From positions 1 through 64,000 of the forward strand of contig NZ_JAATVY010000006.1 of the NCBI RefSeq assembly GCF_011947195.1: a stretch of 64,000 bases of DNA, written 5' to 3'. Every line of letters starts with the position of its first letter. Position 1 is the first letter of the stretch. Of the stretch, positions 1 to 7,712 are shown piece after piece. The notes below the pieces were generated by a model. The model saw only the letters and a list, made by a program, of their open reading frames with translations, made no database searches and was not told the origin of the DNA. Position numbers and translations under genes: made by a program. Source of the stretch: Planosporangium thailandense. Its GTDB lineage: Bacteria > Actinomycetota > Actinomycetes > Mycobacteriales > Micromonosporaceae.

Positions 1-11
1 TACGACCCCCG

Positions 12-1184
12 CTATGCCGCACATTTGCGCTCCCAAAGTTCGGTGTAGACGGCGAGATGCCGGTTGATCATGTTGTCCAGGGTCGCGTTGGCACGGATCC
101 AGTCCTGCGCGGCGGCGGCCAGCGCGTCGGCGTACGCCGGGTCGGCGAGCAGTCGCTCGAGCCCGTCGGCGAGCGCCGCGGCGTCGCCGGGCGGGACCAG
201 GACGCCGCGCCCACGCAGCAGCTCGCCGGTGCCGCCGACGTCGGTGGCGACCACCGGACGGCCGGCGGCCATGGCCTCCATGACGGCGTTGGGCAGCCCT
301 TCGCTCAACGACGGCAGTACGAAGACGTCGGCGTCGGCCAGCAGCCGGGGCACGTCGGTGCGGGCGCCGAGGAAGCGCGCATCGACGCCGTGCCGGGCGG
401 CCAGCTCCTCCAGGGCGGGACGCTCGGGGCCGTCGCCGGCCAGGGCGAGGGTGAAGTCCAGGCCGCGCCCGCGCAGCGCCGCGGCCGCCTCGATCAGGTA
501 CGGGTGGCCCTTCCCGGACCTGAGGTTGGCCACGCACAGCACGACCGGACGGTCGGCGGTGCGGGTACGGCCGACGTCGGTGAAGGCGGCGTCGGGCAGT
601 CCGTTGTAGATCACGACGACCTTGTCGGCGGCCACCCCTTCGTCGTCACGCGCGTCCGCGGCGACCGCCTCGGCGTTGGCGATCAGCAGGTCGGTCACCG
701 AGGTCGCCGCGCGCTCGAGCGCGTAGACCCAGCGCCGCCCGCGCTTGAAGTGGCCGAGGCTGCGCCGGCCGGCGATGAAGACCGGTACCCGCGCCAGCCG
801 GGCGGCCGGCGCGGCCAGGACGTAGCTGTGGAACAGGAACGCGTGCAGCACGCCCACGCGCTTGCGGCGCAGATGCCCGACAAGCCGCCCGAACGCCCGC
901 AAGTTGCCCCACAGCATGGCCGGGGTGAACGGCCGGCGACGGAATCCTAGGTGGACAACGGGAACGCCGGCTGATCTAAGCTCCTCTTCGCGCTCGCCAC
1001 CGTCGAACATGACGAGCACCGTCGTGTCGACGCCGCGCCGGTGCAGCCCCTCGGCGAGCAGGACCACCTGCTTCTCGGCTCCCCCGAGCCCGAGCCGGCC
1101 GATGAACAGGCTGACCGGGGCGGCCAGCGTGCCGGGCGCGGCGCCTGAGGGCGAGGTAGTCGAGCCACGCGGATTGGGAGACAT
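12..1184 (-). CDS. Glycosyltransferase family 4 (GT-B fold)
   Basis: A 390-residue GT4 enzyme predicted to transfer a sugar from a nucleotide donor to a membrane-linked or polysaccharide acceptor in the cytoplasm. The N-terminal Rossmann domain opens with the glycine-rich loop RLGLGGAEKQ, and the C-terminal domain holds the GT4 E-x7-E element (SEGLPNAVMEAMAAGRPVVATD) that binds the donor. The start at ATG 1184 is chosen because the family fold begins shortly after it and an AT-rich gap lies just upstream; a longer frame exists but reads back through the divergent GT gene. It lies head to head with a second GT4 gene and near an epimerase and a UDP-sugar dehydrogenase, which suggests surface-glycan assembly. 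The locus probably continues to the left. Substrate is unknown. Confidence 0.85.
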   Translation of the reverse strand: MSPNPRGSTTSPSGAAPGTLAAPVSLFIGRLGLGGAEKQVVLLAEGLHRRGVDTTVLVMFDGGEREEELRSAGVPVVHLGFRRRPFTPAMLWGNLRAFGRLVGHLRRKRVGVLHAFLFHSYVLAAPAARLARVPVFIAGRRSLGHFKRGRRWVYALERAATSVTDLLIANAEAVAADARDDEGVAADKVVVIYNGLPDAAFTDVGRTRTADRPVVLCVANLRSGKGHPYLIEAAAALRGRGLDFTLALAGDGPERPALEELAARHGVDARFLGARTDVPRLLADADVFVLPSLSEGLPNAVMEAMAAGRPVVATDVGGTGELLRGRGVLVPPGDAAALADGLERLLADPAYADALAAAAQDWIRANATLDNMINRHLAVYTELWERKCAA

Positions 1185-1224
1185 GTCGCAGATAATACCT
1201 TTTAGACCTGTATCGTCCGTTGAT
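1185..1224. promoter_or_regulatory. AT-rich divergent promoter gap between two GT4 genes
   Basis: About 40 bp with far lower GC than its surroundings separate the two starts. On the minus strand TATTAT (1191-1196) lies 7 bases before ATG 1184, a good -10 hexamer that would place the transcript start at or next to the start codon. On the plus strand TATCGT lies about 8 bases before ATG 1225. No Shine-Dalgarno sequence is visible on either side, so leaderless transcripts are likely. No clear -35 boxes were seen. Confidence 0.4.
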
Positions 1225-2406
1225 ATGGAATTCGACGCGCGAGCCGCCGCCGACGGCGTCCGTGACCAGCGCCTGCGGGTGATGCGCGTGATCGCCCGGA
1301 TGAACGTCGGCGGTCCGGCGCTGCAGGTTACCGCACTCATGCGGTCTCTTGATCCCGACCGCTTCGAACAGCGGCTATACGCGGGGGCGGTCGGCGCGGA
1401 CGAAGCCGACTACCTGCGGCTGCGCGCTCCGGACCTCTCGGTGCACCACGTGCCCGGGCTGGGCCGGTCGGTACGCCCGGGTGACGACGTGCGCGCGCTC
1501 GCCCACCTCGTCAGTGAGATGCGCCGGTTCCGGCCGCACATCGTGCACACCCACACCGCCAAGGCCGGCACCCTCGGGCGGGTCGCGGCCTCGATCGCGC
1601 GGGTGCCGGCCCGGGTGCACACCTTCCACGGCCACCTGCTGCACGGGTACTTCTCCCCCGCCGTGACCAGGATGGTCGTCCGTACCGAGCGGGCCCTCGC
1701 CCGGCGCACCGACCGCCTGGTGGCCGTCGGTTCCCAGGTGCGCGACGACCTGCTCGCCGCCGGGATCGGCCGGCCCGACCAGTACGTGGTCGTCCCGCCC
1801 GGCACCGTCCTGCCGCCGGCGCCGCCGCGCGAACAGGCGCGCGCCGAGCTCGGCCTGCCGGCGGACGGGCCGGTCATCGCCTACGTCGGCCGAATTACCG
1901 GTATCAAACGGCCCGACCGGTTCGTAGAGGTTGTCCGTACGGTGCGGGCCAGCATCCCGGAGGCCACATTTGCCGTTTGTGGAGAAGGCGATCTGCTCGG
2001 TGACCTGGTCGAGGCGACCGCCGACCTCGGCGACACCGTCCGGATCCTCGGCTGGCGCGGCGACGTCGAGACGGTGTACGCCGCGTCGGACGTCACGCTT
2101 CTGACGTCCGACAACGAAGGTATGCCAGTATCTCTGATCGAATCGGGACTGGCCGGGGTGCCCGCGGTCGCCACGAACGTCGGCAGCGTCGCCGAGGTCG
2201 TGGTCGACGGCGAGACCGGGCTGCTCGCCGGGTGCGACGGCGAACAGTTGGCCACGCAGGTGATCCGCCTGCTCACCGACGACGACCTGCGGCTGCTTAT
2301 GAGCAAGCAGGCGCGGGAAGTGACGGTCGACCGGTTCGCCGCACAACGCCTGGTCGCCGACACCGACGGGCTGTACACCCGGATCGCGCACGAGCGGGGC
2401 TGGTAG
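1225..2406 (+). CDS. Glycosyltransferase family 4
   Basis: A 393-residue GT4 glycosyltransferase. The N-terminal strand-loop RVIARMNVGGPALQVTAL is typical of enzymes that glycosylate lipid-linked sugars. The acceptor domain carries HTHTAKAGTLGR and HTFHGHLLHGYFS, both common in this subgroup, and the donor domain has the E-x7-E element DNEGMPVSLIESGLAGVPAVATN. ATG 1225 follows the AT-rich gap; an in-frame ATG at 1183 would overlap the start codon of the divergent gene (sharing CATG) and is less likely. The epimerase follows 32 bp downstream on the same strand, so the two are probably co-transcribed. Likely role is building a repeat unit of an exopolysaccharide; the sugar cannot be read from sequence. 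Confidence 0.85.
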   Translation: MEFDARAAADGVRDQRLRVMRVIARMNVGGPALQVTALMRSLDPDRFEQRLYAGAVGADEADYLRLRAPDLSVHHVPGLGRSVRPGDDVRALAHLVSEMRRFRPHIVHTHTAKAGTLGRVAASIARVPARVHTFHGHLLHGYFSPAVTRMVVRTERALARRTDRLVAVGSQVRDDLLAAGIGRPDQYVVVPPGTVLPPAPPREQARAELGLPADGPVIAYVGRITGIKRPDRFVEVVRTVRASIPEATFAVCGEGDLLGDLVEATADLGDTVRILGWRGDVETVYAASDVTLLTSDNEGMPVSLIESGLAGVPAVATNVGSVAEVVVDGETGLLAGCDGEQLATQVIRLLTDDDLRLLMSKQAREVTVDRFAAQRLVADTDGLYTRIAHERGW

Positions 2407-2438
2407 ATGCCGACCCGGACGAGAGAGGACACAAACCC

Positions 2439-3404
2439 ATGAAGGTCGTCGTGACCGGTGGTGCCGGATTCATCGGCGCGAACCTGTGCCGCGAGCTTGC
2501 GAGCCGGCCGGGCGTCAGCCAGGTCGTGGCGCTCGACAACCTGAGCACCGGCAGCGCCGACAACCTCACCGGCGTGTCGGCCGAACTGGTCGAAGGCAGC
2601 ATCCTGGACCGGTCGCTGCTCAGCGACGTGGTCAGCGGCGCCGACGCGGTCGTGCACCTCGCCGCCCGCCCGTCCGTGCCCCGGTCGGTGGCCGACCCTG
2701 TCGCCAGCCACGAGGCCAACGCGACCGGCACCCTGTACGTCCTGGAAGCCTGCCGGCAGGCGGGGGCGTACGCGGTGGTCGCGTCGTCGTCGTCGGTGTA
2801 CGGGTCGATCGCCGAACTGCCCAAGCACGAGGACCTCGCCACCCGGCCGCTGAGCCCGTACGCGGTCAGCAAGCTCGCCACCGAGGGGTACGCCCTGGCG
2901 TACGCCGCGTCGTACGGCATGCCGACGCTGGCCCTGCGGTTCTTCAACGTGTACGGGCCGCTGCAGGCTGCCGGGCACGCCTACGCCGCGGTCATCCCGG
3001 CCTTCATCGATGCGGCGCTGCGCGGCGAGCCGCTGCGGGTGCAGGGCGACGGCAAGCAGACCCGCGACTTCACCTACGTGGGAACGGTCGCGCGGGTACT
3101 CGCCGACGCCGCGATCGGGCGGGTCTGCTCGGATACGCCGGTCAACCTGGCCTTCGGCACCCGGACCTCGCTGCTGGAACTGATCGACAAGCTGTCGGCG
3201 CTGCTCGGCCGGCCGCTGGAGGTCGATCACGTCGCGCCGCGACCGGGCGACGTGCGTGACTCGCAGGCCGCCAACGCGCGGCTGCGTGCGCTGTTCCCGG
3301 GCATCACCACCGAGCCGCTCGAGTTCGGGCTGGAGCGGACGCTCGAGTGGTTCCGCACCCTGCCGGGTTACGGCAACGACCTGGCCCGGGCCGCCAGCGT
3401 CTGA
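2439..3404 (+). CDS. NAD-dependent nucleotide-sugar epimerase/dehydratase
   Basis: A 321-residue extended short-chain dehydrogenase of the UDP-glucose 4-epimerase type. The NAD-binding loop TGGAGFIG sits at the N terminus, SSSSVYG supplies the active-site Ser, and Y141-x3-K145 (SPYAVSKLA) is the catalytic pair. RFFNVYGP and the TRDFTYV motif are typical of enzymes acting on UDP-hexoses. ATG 2439 is preceded by a GAGAGAGGA Shine-Dalgarno sequence. It follows the GT4 gene by 32 bp and probably supplies its donor sugar. The 3' end overlaps the convergent membrane-protein gene by 37 bp. Gal, GalNAc or another 4-epimer product cannot be told apart here. Confidence 0.88.
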   Translation: MKVVVTGGAGFIGANLCRELASRPGVSQVVALDNLSTGSADNLTGVSAELVEGSILDRSLLSDVVSGADAVVHLAARPSVPRSVADPVASHEANATGTLYVLEACRQAGAYAVVASSSSVYGSIAELPKHEDLATRPLSPYAVSKLATEGYALAYAASYGMPTLALRFFNVYGPLQAAGHAYAAVIPAFIDAALRGEPLRVQGDGKQTRDFTYVGTVARVLADAAIGRVCSDTPVNLAFGTRTSLLELIDKLSALLGRPLEVDHVAPRPGDVRDSQAANARLRALFPGITTEPLEFGLERTLEWFRTLPGYGNDLARAASV

Positions 3405-4111
3405 GACACCGGCTCGACCAGGTCTGCTCCGTCCACGCCCCGACCCGCGGCCGCGCCGCGGGTCGGCCGGCTCACGGCGACCCGGCCGGCCGCGCAGAGC
3501 GCGCCGACCACCGCGCCGAGCAGATGCTCGCGCTGCGACAGTCCGTTGAACACGGTGAGCTCGATCGCGTCGTAGGCGACGAGGACCCCCACCAGCCAGC
3601 CGGCGCAGCGGGTGACCGCGACGTACGCGATGACGGTCACGACCGCCACCGACGGCCCGGCGTCGCCGAAGTGGTCGTACCCGTGCCCGACGCCCAGCGG
3701 GCGACCGAGCAGGATCCACAGGTGCGCCGAACAGGTGGCGAGCGTGTGCCCGACCGCGGCCACCAGAACGGTCCGCCACCAGCCCAGAACCGCCTGCGCC
3801 GCCCCGTACACCACGGCTACCTGCACCACCGCGAACCAGAACGGCAGCAGCGCGGCCGGCGCGAACATCGACAGGGGCAGCCGCAGCGCCACGGTGGCCC
3901 ACCCGTCGGCGGGCCGGGTGATGGCGTACGCCTCGACGAACGCGTGGCCGCCGGGCGTCCGGAAGGCGCACCCGAGCCCGGTCACCAGCAGCGCGGAGAA
4001 CGCGGCCAGCGCGAACCGGTGCCATTGCCGGCGCCTCAGCGCCTCGGCAGCGGGCCAGCACACCTTGTGGAGCTCCCTGCGCAGCCAGCGCAGCGCCGCC
4101 CGGATGGCCAC
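3368..4111 (-). CDS. Rhomboid-like polytopic membrane protein
   Basis: A 247-residue protein with about six hydrophobic segments (near residues 30-50, 70-98, 100-120, 140-160, 165-185 and 190-210). The order of small motifs recalls rhomboid intramembrane proteases: GHTLATCSAHLW, then GDAGPSVAV where a rhomboid has its GxSG nucleophile loop, and finally EHLLGAVVGAL resembling the HxxGxxxG helix. The GxSG serine is not in canonical form, so proteolysis is unproven and rhomboid-like is only a fold suggestion. GTG 4111 is used as start; a G-rich stretch lies 8 bases upstream. It converges on and overlaps the epimerase gene by 37 bp, an unusually deep overlap for this window. Confidence 0.6.
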   Translation of the reverse strand: MAIRAALRWLRRELHKVCWPAAEALRRRQWHRFALAAFSALLVTGLGCAFRTPGGHAFVEAYAITRPADGWATVALRLPLSMFAPAALLPFWFAVVQVAVVYGAAQAVLGWWRTVLVAAVGHTLATCSAHLWILLGRPLGVGHGYDHFGDAGPSVAVVTVIAYVAVTRCAGWLVGVLVAYDAIELTVFNGLSQREHLLGAVVGALCAAGRVAVSRPTRGAAAGRGVDGADLVEPVSQTLAARARSLP

Positions 4112-4204
4112 CGCGTCACCCCCGCCTTCGGTCCGTCGTCGGCGCGTCCCTTCCCATGCTCGGCGTAAATATGCGCATCGACGGCGGACATTCGCAGCAG
4201 CCGG

Positions 4205-4290
4205 CGATCGGTCCGCGGTTGCGGCGGTCAGTCCGTGTTCGGGGCGATCAGTCCGTGCTCGGGGAGGTCAGTCCGCGATCGCGGCGGCCA
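4205..4290 (-). repeat. About four imperfect 20-bp repeats across the MFS stop codon
   Basis: The block GRTCAGTCCGYGNTCGSGG recurs about every 20 bp (three clear copies from 4225 to 4284, plus a weaker one before). The copy at 4265-4284 holds the real TGA stop of the MFS gene (tca at 4268-4270), and the other clear copies each repeat that tca further downstream. This is one of six places in the window where a gene end with its stop codon is tandemly duplicated. Confidence 0.6.
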
Positions 4291-5593
4291 GCCCGCCCCG
4301 GCGCAGCGCGGCGAACCCCTCGGGGTCGCGCTCGGCCAAGGCCCGGCGCGCGGCGTTGCGGTACCGCACGACCTGCACCGCTCCGATCCCCCACACCACG
4401 TACTGCACCGCGAACGCCCAGCGGAACGCGGTCAGGGAGTAGTGGTTGCCGGCGGAGCCCGGGGTGAGGACATCGAGGACCACGCCGATCCCCACGATCG
4501 ACACGATCGCGGCGACGAACCCGCCGACGTTGACGATGCCGGTCGCCCCGCCGATGCGGTGGGCCGGGTTGAAGGTGCGCGCGTAGTCGAACCCGATCAT
4601 CGCGCCGGGGCCGGTGACCGCGAGCACCACGGTGAGCAGGGCGAGCAGCCACAGCGGGGCGTGGCCCGGCCACAGCAGCACCGCGCCCCACGCCGCGGCC
4701 GTGCCGGCGGAGATGCCGAGCACCATGCGGGAGCGGTGGTAGGGAACGCGGCCGCAGAAGTTGGCGATCAGCGGGCCGAAAACGATGCCCCCGACGGTCA
4801 GCACCGACAGCAGCAGCGCGGCGGTCGCCGGCGCCACCCCTTCGCCGGTGACCAGGAACGGGTACCCCCACAGCAGGGCGAACACCGTGCCGGGGAACTG
4901 GGTGACGAAGTGCGTCCACAGGCCGAGCCGGGTCCCGGGCTCCGACCAGGCGGCGCGCAGCCCGGCCTGTGCGGCGACACGGGAGGGCGGCGCCGCCGTC
5001 GGCTCGCCGGTGTACGGCCGGTCGCGCAGCGCGACGACGACGAGCACGACCGCGACGACGCCCAGCCCGGCCGCCATGAGGAAGGTCGCCGTCCAGCCCG
5101 CGCGGTGCAGGAGCACGACCAGGGGTACGGCCGACGCCAGCGAGCCGAGCTGGCCGACGACGCCGGTGAGCTGGACCATCAGCGGGTTGCGGCGCGGCGG
5201 GAACCACAGGGCGACCACCCGGATCACGCTGATGAACGTCGTCGCGTCGCCGAGCCCGATGAGCACCCGGGCGGCGATGGCCAGGCGCACGTCGGAGGTG
5301 ACCGAGAACAACAGCTGGCCGGCGGCCATGAGCGTGCCGCCGACGACGAGCAGGCGCCGCGAGCCGAACCGGTCGAGCAGGATCCCGACCGGCACCTGCA
5401 TCGCCGCGTACACGACCAGCTGCCCGACCGAGAACAGGGCGAGCATCGACGCGCCGATGCCGAACCGGTCGGCGGCCTGCACGCCGGCGACGCCGAGCGA
5501 GGAGCGGTGGAAGACGGCGACCGCGTACGCGAACACGCCGGCGCCCCACACCAGGAGCGCCTTCTTCGCCGGACCGGTGATCGGTGTGCTCAC
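4268..5593 (-). CDS. Major facilitator superfamily transporter
   Basis: A 441-residue, 12-segment MFS transporter. The loop after helix 2 reads GILLDRFGSRRLLVVGG, the classic MFS signature, and a related half-motif recurs in the second half. WFPPRRNPLMVQL between helices 4 and 5 resembles anion:H+ or nitrate/nitrite-type porters, but substrate is not determinable. The GTG start (5591-5593) overlaps the TGA stop of the upstream GntR gene as GTGA, so translation should be coupled and the regulator probably controls the transporter. The 3' end carries a short tandem repeat that includes the stop. Confidence 0.85.
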   Translation of the reverse strand: MSTPITGPAKKALLVWGAGVFAYAVAVFHRSSLGVAGVQAADRFGIGASMLALFSVGQLVVYAAMQVPVGILLDRFGSRRLLVVGGTLMAAGQLLFSVTSDVRLAIAARVLIGLGDATTFISVIRVVALWFPPRRNPLMVQLTGVVGQLGSLASAVPLVVLLHRAGWTATFLMAAGLGVVAVVLVVVALRDRPYTGEPTAAPPSRVAAQAGLRAAWSEPGTRLGLWTHFVTQFPGTVFALLWGYPFLVTGEGVAPATAALLLSVLTVGGIVFGPLIANFCGRVPYHRSRMVLGISAGTAAAWGAVLLWPGHAPLWLLALLTVVLAVTGPGAMIGFDYARTFNPAHRIGGATGIVNVGGFVAAIVSIVGIGVVLDVLTPGSAGNHYSLTAFRWAFAVQYVVWGIGAVQVVRYRNAARRALAERDPEGFAALRRGGLAAAIAD

Positions 5594-6258
5594 GCCTGCG
5601 CTCCGTGGAGGTTGCCGGCGGTGGTGGCGACGTGCTCGTGCACCAGGTGGGTGAAGTGGTCGAGCGAGTCGCCACGCAGCGCGGTGAGCATGGCGCCGTG
5701 GTCGGCGAGCGCGCGGTCCATGCGGTCGGGCGACAGGCGCATCGAGGCCACGCCCATGCGCATCTGCCGGTCGCGCAGCCGGTGGTAGAGGTCGGCGAGG
5801 ATGCGGTTGCCGGCGGCCTCGACGACGGCGGCGTGGAAGGCCCGGTCGGCCTCCATGAACGCGGGGACGTCCCCGGCCGTGCGGGCGTCGCGCATCGCGC
5901 GCAGCAGGGGTTCGAGGGTGGCGACCAGTTCGGATCGCCGGGCCCAGGCCCGGGTGGCGGCGTGCCCCTCGACGAGCAGCCTGGCCTCGATGACCTCGTC
6001 GACCTCGCGGGCGGAAACCGGGAGCACGAGCGCGCCGCGCTTGGGGTACAGCGCGACGAGCCCCTCCCCCTCCAGCCGGAGCAGCGCTTCGCGCACCGGG
6101 GTACGGGAGACCCCGACCGCGTCGGCGATCTCGGCTTCGGTGAGCAGCGTGCCTCCCGGGTACAGCTGCTCGAGGATGGCGCGCTTGACGTGCTGGTACG
6201 CGCGGGTGGTTGCGGACAGTCCGGAGCTGGGTGCGGGACCCGTAGCAGATGGATACAT
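5590..6258 (-). CDS. GntR-family transcriptional regulator (FCD/FadR subgroup)
   Basis: A 222-residue regulator. The N-terminal winged helix (TEAEIADAVGVSRTPVREALLRLEGEGLV) is a textbook GntR DNA-binding domain. The helical C-terminal FCD domain has the conserved D and three His metal/ligand positions (EADRAFHAAVVEAAGN, then H in DHGAMLTALRG and LVHEHV). ATG 6258 lies inside a perfect 7-bp inverted repeat (6252-6266), which points to autoregulation by direct occlusion of the start. A frame starting upstream at 6297 exists but would run through the operator and into the dehydrogenase stop region. The MFS gene overlaps its stop by 4 bases. The effector is probably a small organic acid carried by the MFS protein; that is inference. 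Confidence 0.88.
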   Translation of the reverse strand: MYPSATGPAPSSGLSATTRAYQHVKRAILEQLYPGGTLLTEAEIADAVGVSRTPVREALLRLEGEGLVALYPKRGALVLPVSAREVDEVIEARLLVEGHAATRAWARRSELVATLEPLLRAMRDARTAGDVPAFMEADRAFHAAVVEAAGNRILADLYHRLRDRQMRMGVASMRLSPDRMDRALADHGAMLTALRGDSLDHFTHLVHEHVATTAGNLHGAQA

Positions 6259-6266
6259 GATGTATC
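6252..6266. promoter_or_regulatory. Putative GntR operator overlapping the start codon
   Basis: GATACAT-g-ATGTATC is a perfect 7-bp inverted repeat around one central base. The minus-strand ATG of the GntR gene is inside the left arm. GntR/FCD regulators typically bind short dyads with TGT/ACA cores of this shape. The lower GC of this stretch fits a promoter or operator. Confidence 0.7.
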
Positions 6267-6293
6267 TATCGTACGGGCCCCGCGCCCCGGGCG

Positions 6294-7562
6294 TCACAGC
6301 CGCTCTACGTGATCTCCACTGCAGCGGTTGCGGGTGTCGAAGACGTACGTGCCCGACGAACCGACCATCTCGTAGTCGAAGACGTCGTGGTCGGTGAGGA
6401 TCACCACGGCGTCCGCCGCGGCCACCTCCTCCGCGGTCAGCTCGACGATCGGCACACCCGCCGGCAGGTGCCCGGACTCGGCGTAGGGCTCCACCGCGCG
6501 CACGTCCGCGCCGAGCTTGCGCAGCGCCTCGGCCACCAGGATCGCCGGCGACTCCCGGCAGTCACCGACGTTCTTCTTGTACGCCAGGCCCAGCAGCAGC
6601 ATCCGGCTGCCGTTGACCGGCTTGCGCCGGGTGTTCAGGCCGGCGATCAGGCGCTGTACGACGTGCTCGGGCATCCGGTCGTTGACGTCGTTGGCCAGCT
6701 CGATGAACCGGAAGTTGTGCCCGAGCGTGCGCTTGACCTGCCAGGACAGGTACGACGGGTCGATGGGCAGGCAGTGGCCGCCCACGCCCGGGCCGGGCCG
6801 GAACGGCATGAACCCGAACGGCTTGGACGCCGCGGCGTCGATCGCCTCCCACACGTCCACCCCGAGCTGACCGGCGAAGATGGCCAGCTCGTTGACCAGG
6901 GCGATGTTGACGTGCCGGAACGTGTTCTCCAGCAGCTTGGTCAGCTCCGCGGTGCGCGTGCTCGTGACCGGGACGGTGCGCTCGACGAGCTTGCCGTAGA
7001 AGCCCTGCACCCGCTCCAGCGAGGCCTGGTCCAGGCCGGAGACGACCTTCGGGGTGTTCTCGAGGTGGAACTTCGGGTTACCGGGGTCGATGCGCTCCGG
7101 CGAGTACCCGAGGTGGTAGTCCTCCGGCGCCCGCAGACCGGTGCGGCTGGCGATGAGCGGCTCCAGCAGCTCGTCGGTCGTTCCGGGGTAGGTCGTCGAC
7201 TCGAGGATCACCGTGCATCCGGGGCGCACGTGATCGGCGATGGCCCGACCCGCGTCCTCGATGTAGCTCAGGTCGGGAATGCCCTCGCGCAGCGGGGTCG
7301 GCACGGTGATGACGCAGAAGTCGAAGCCGACGGCGTCGGCGTAGTCCTGGCTGGCACGGTAGCGGCCGGTCCCCAGCGCGGCGGCGAGCCGCTCGCTCGT
7401 GATGTCCTCCACGAAGGACTCACCAGCATTGAGCTTCTTCACCCGGGTCGCGTCCAGGTCGATACCGACCACGTCGAAACCCGCCTCAACCGCCGCCATC
7501 GCGAGAGGCAGTCCGACGTAGCCCTGCCCGACTAGGACGACTTTCTGAGGATCCGTATTCAT
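6294..7562 (-). CDS. Nucleotide-sugar 6-dehydrogenase (WecC/WbpA type)
   Basis: A 422-residue UDP-sugar dehydrogenase that oxidises C6 of a UDP-hexose or UDP-HexNAc to the uronic acid with two NAD+. The N-terminal Rossmann loop VVLVGQGYVGLPLA, the central TVPTP and SPERIDPGN motifs, and the catalytic cysteine near residue 263 in GPGVGGHCLPIDP are all present. SPERIDPGN and GHCLPIDP favour the UDP-ManNAc/GlcNAc branch over UDP-glucose dehydrogenase. The C-terminal domain carries GLAYKKNVGDCRESPA. It faces the GT/epimerase block across the GntR-MFS pair and likely supplies an acidic sugar to the same glycan. It is divergent from the secreted glucosaminidase; the shared gap is AT-rich. Confidence 0.88.
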   Translation of the reverse strand: MNTDPQKVVLVGQGYVGLPLAMAAVEAGFDVVGIDLDATRVKKLNAGESFVEDITSERLAAALGTGRYRASQDYADAVGFDFCVITVPTPLREGIPDLSYIEDAGRAIADHVRPGCTVILESTTYPGTTDELLEPLIASRTGLRAPEDYHLGYSPERIDPGNPKFHLENTPKVVSGLDQASLERVQGFYGKLVERTVPVTSTRTAELTKLLENTFRHVNIALVNELAIFAGQLGVDVWEAIDAAASKPFGFMPFRPGPGVGGHCLPIDPSYLSWQVKRTLGHNFRFIELANDVNDRMPEHVVQRLIAGLNTRRKPVNGSRMLLLGLAYKKNVGDCRESPAILVAEALRKLGADVRAVEPYAESGHLPAGVPIVELTAEEVAAADAVVILTDHDVFDYEMVGSSGTYVFDTRNRCSGDHVERL

Positions 7563-7649
7563 TTCTCTCCCTGAACTTTTGGTTGTACCAGCGGTTTAAA
7601 CGATGCATCGAAACTTCCGCTATGCAACTAACCGGCAACCTTTCGCCAA

Positions 7650-7692
7650 CCGGTTCGACAACCGCCTCAGCCGAACGTCGATATCGAACCGG
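7650..7692 (+). promoter_or_regulatory. Inverted repeat in the 5' leader of the SH3b-glucosaminidase
   Basis: CCGGTTCGA (7650-7658) and TCGAACCGG (7684-7692) are perfect 9-bp arms with a 25-nt loop, ending 20 bases before the start codon. A further AACCGG copy (7630-7635) could pair in the alternative. The short palindrome CGATGCATCG lies at 7601-7610. No match to a c-di-AMP riboswitch, which often controls actinobacterial wall hydrolases, could be seen. Confidence 0.4.
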
Positions 7693-7712
7693 CACGAAAG
7701 GCCCTTCTTCTC

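Noticed and set aside
1881-4061. A 726-codon minus-strand frame
   Set aside because: Arg/Ser/Thr/Ala-rich shadow of the plus-strand GT4 and epimerase genes and the minus-strand membrane gene in another phase.
7563-7712. Possible c-di-AMP riboswitch before the wall hydrolase
   Set aside because: The conserved ydaO/yuaA-type sequence blocks are not visible; only a simple inverted repeat is present.
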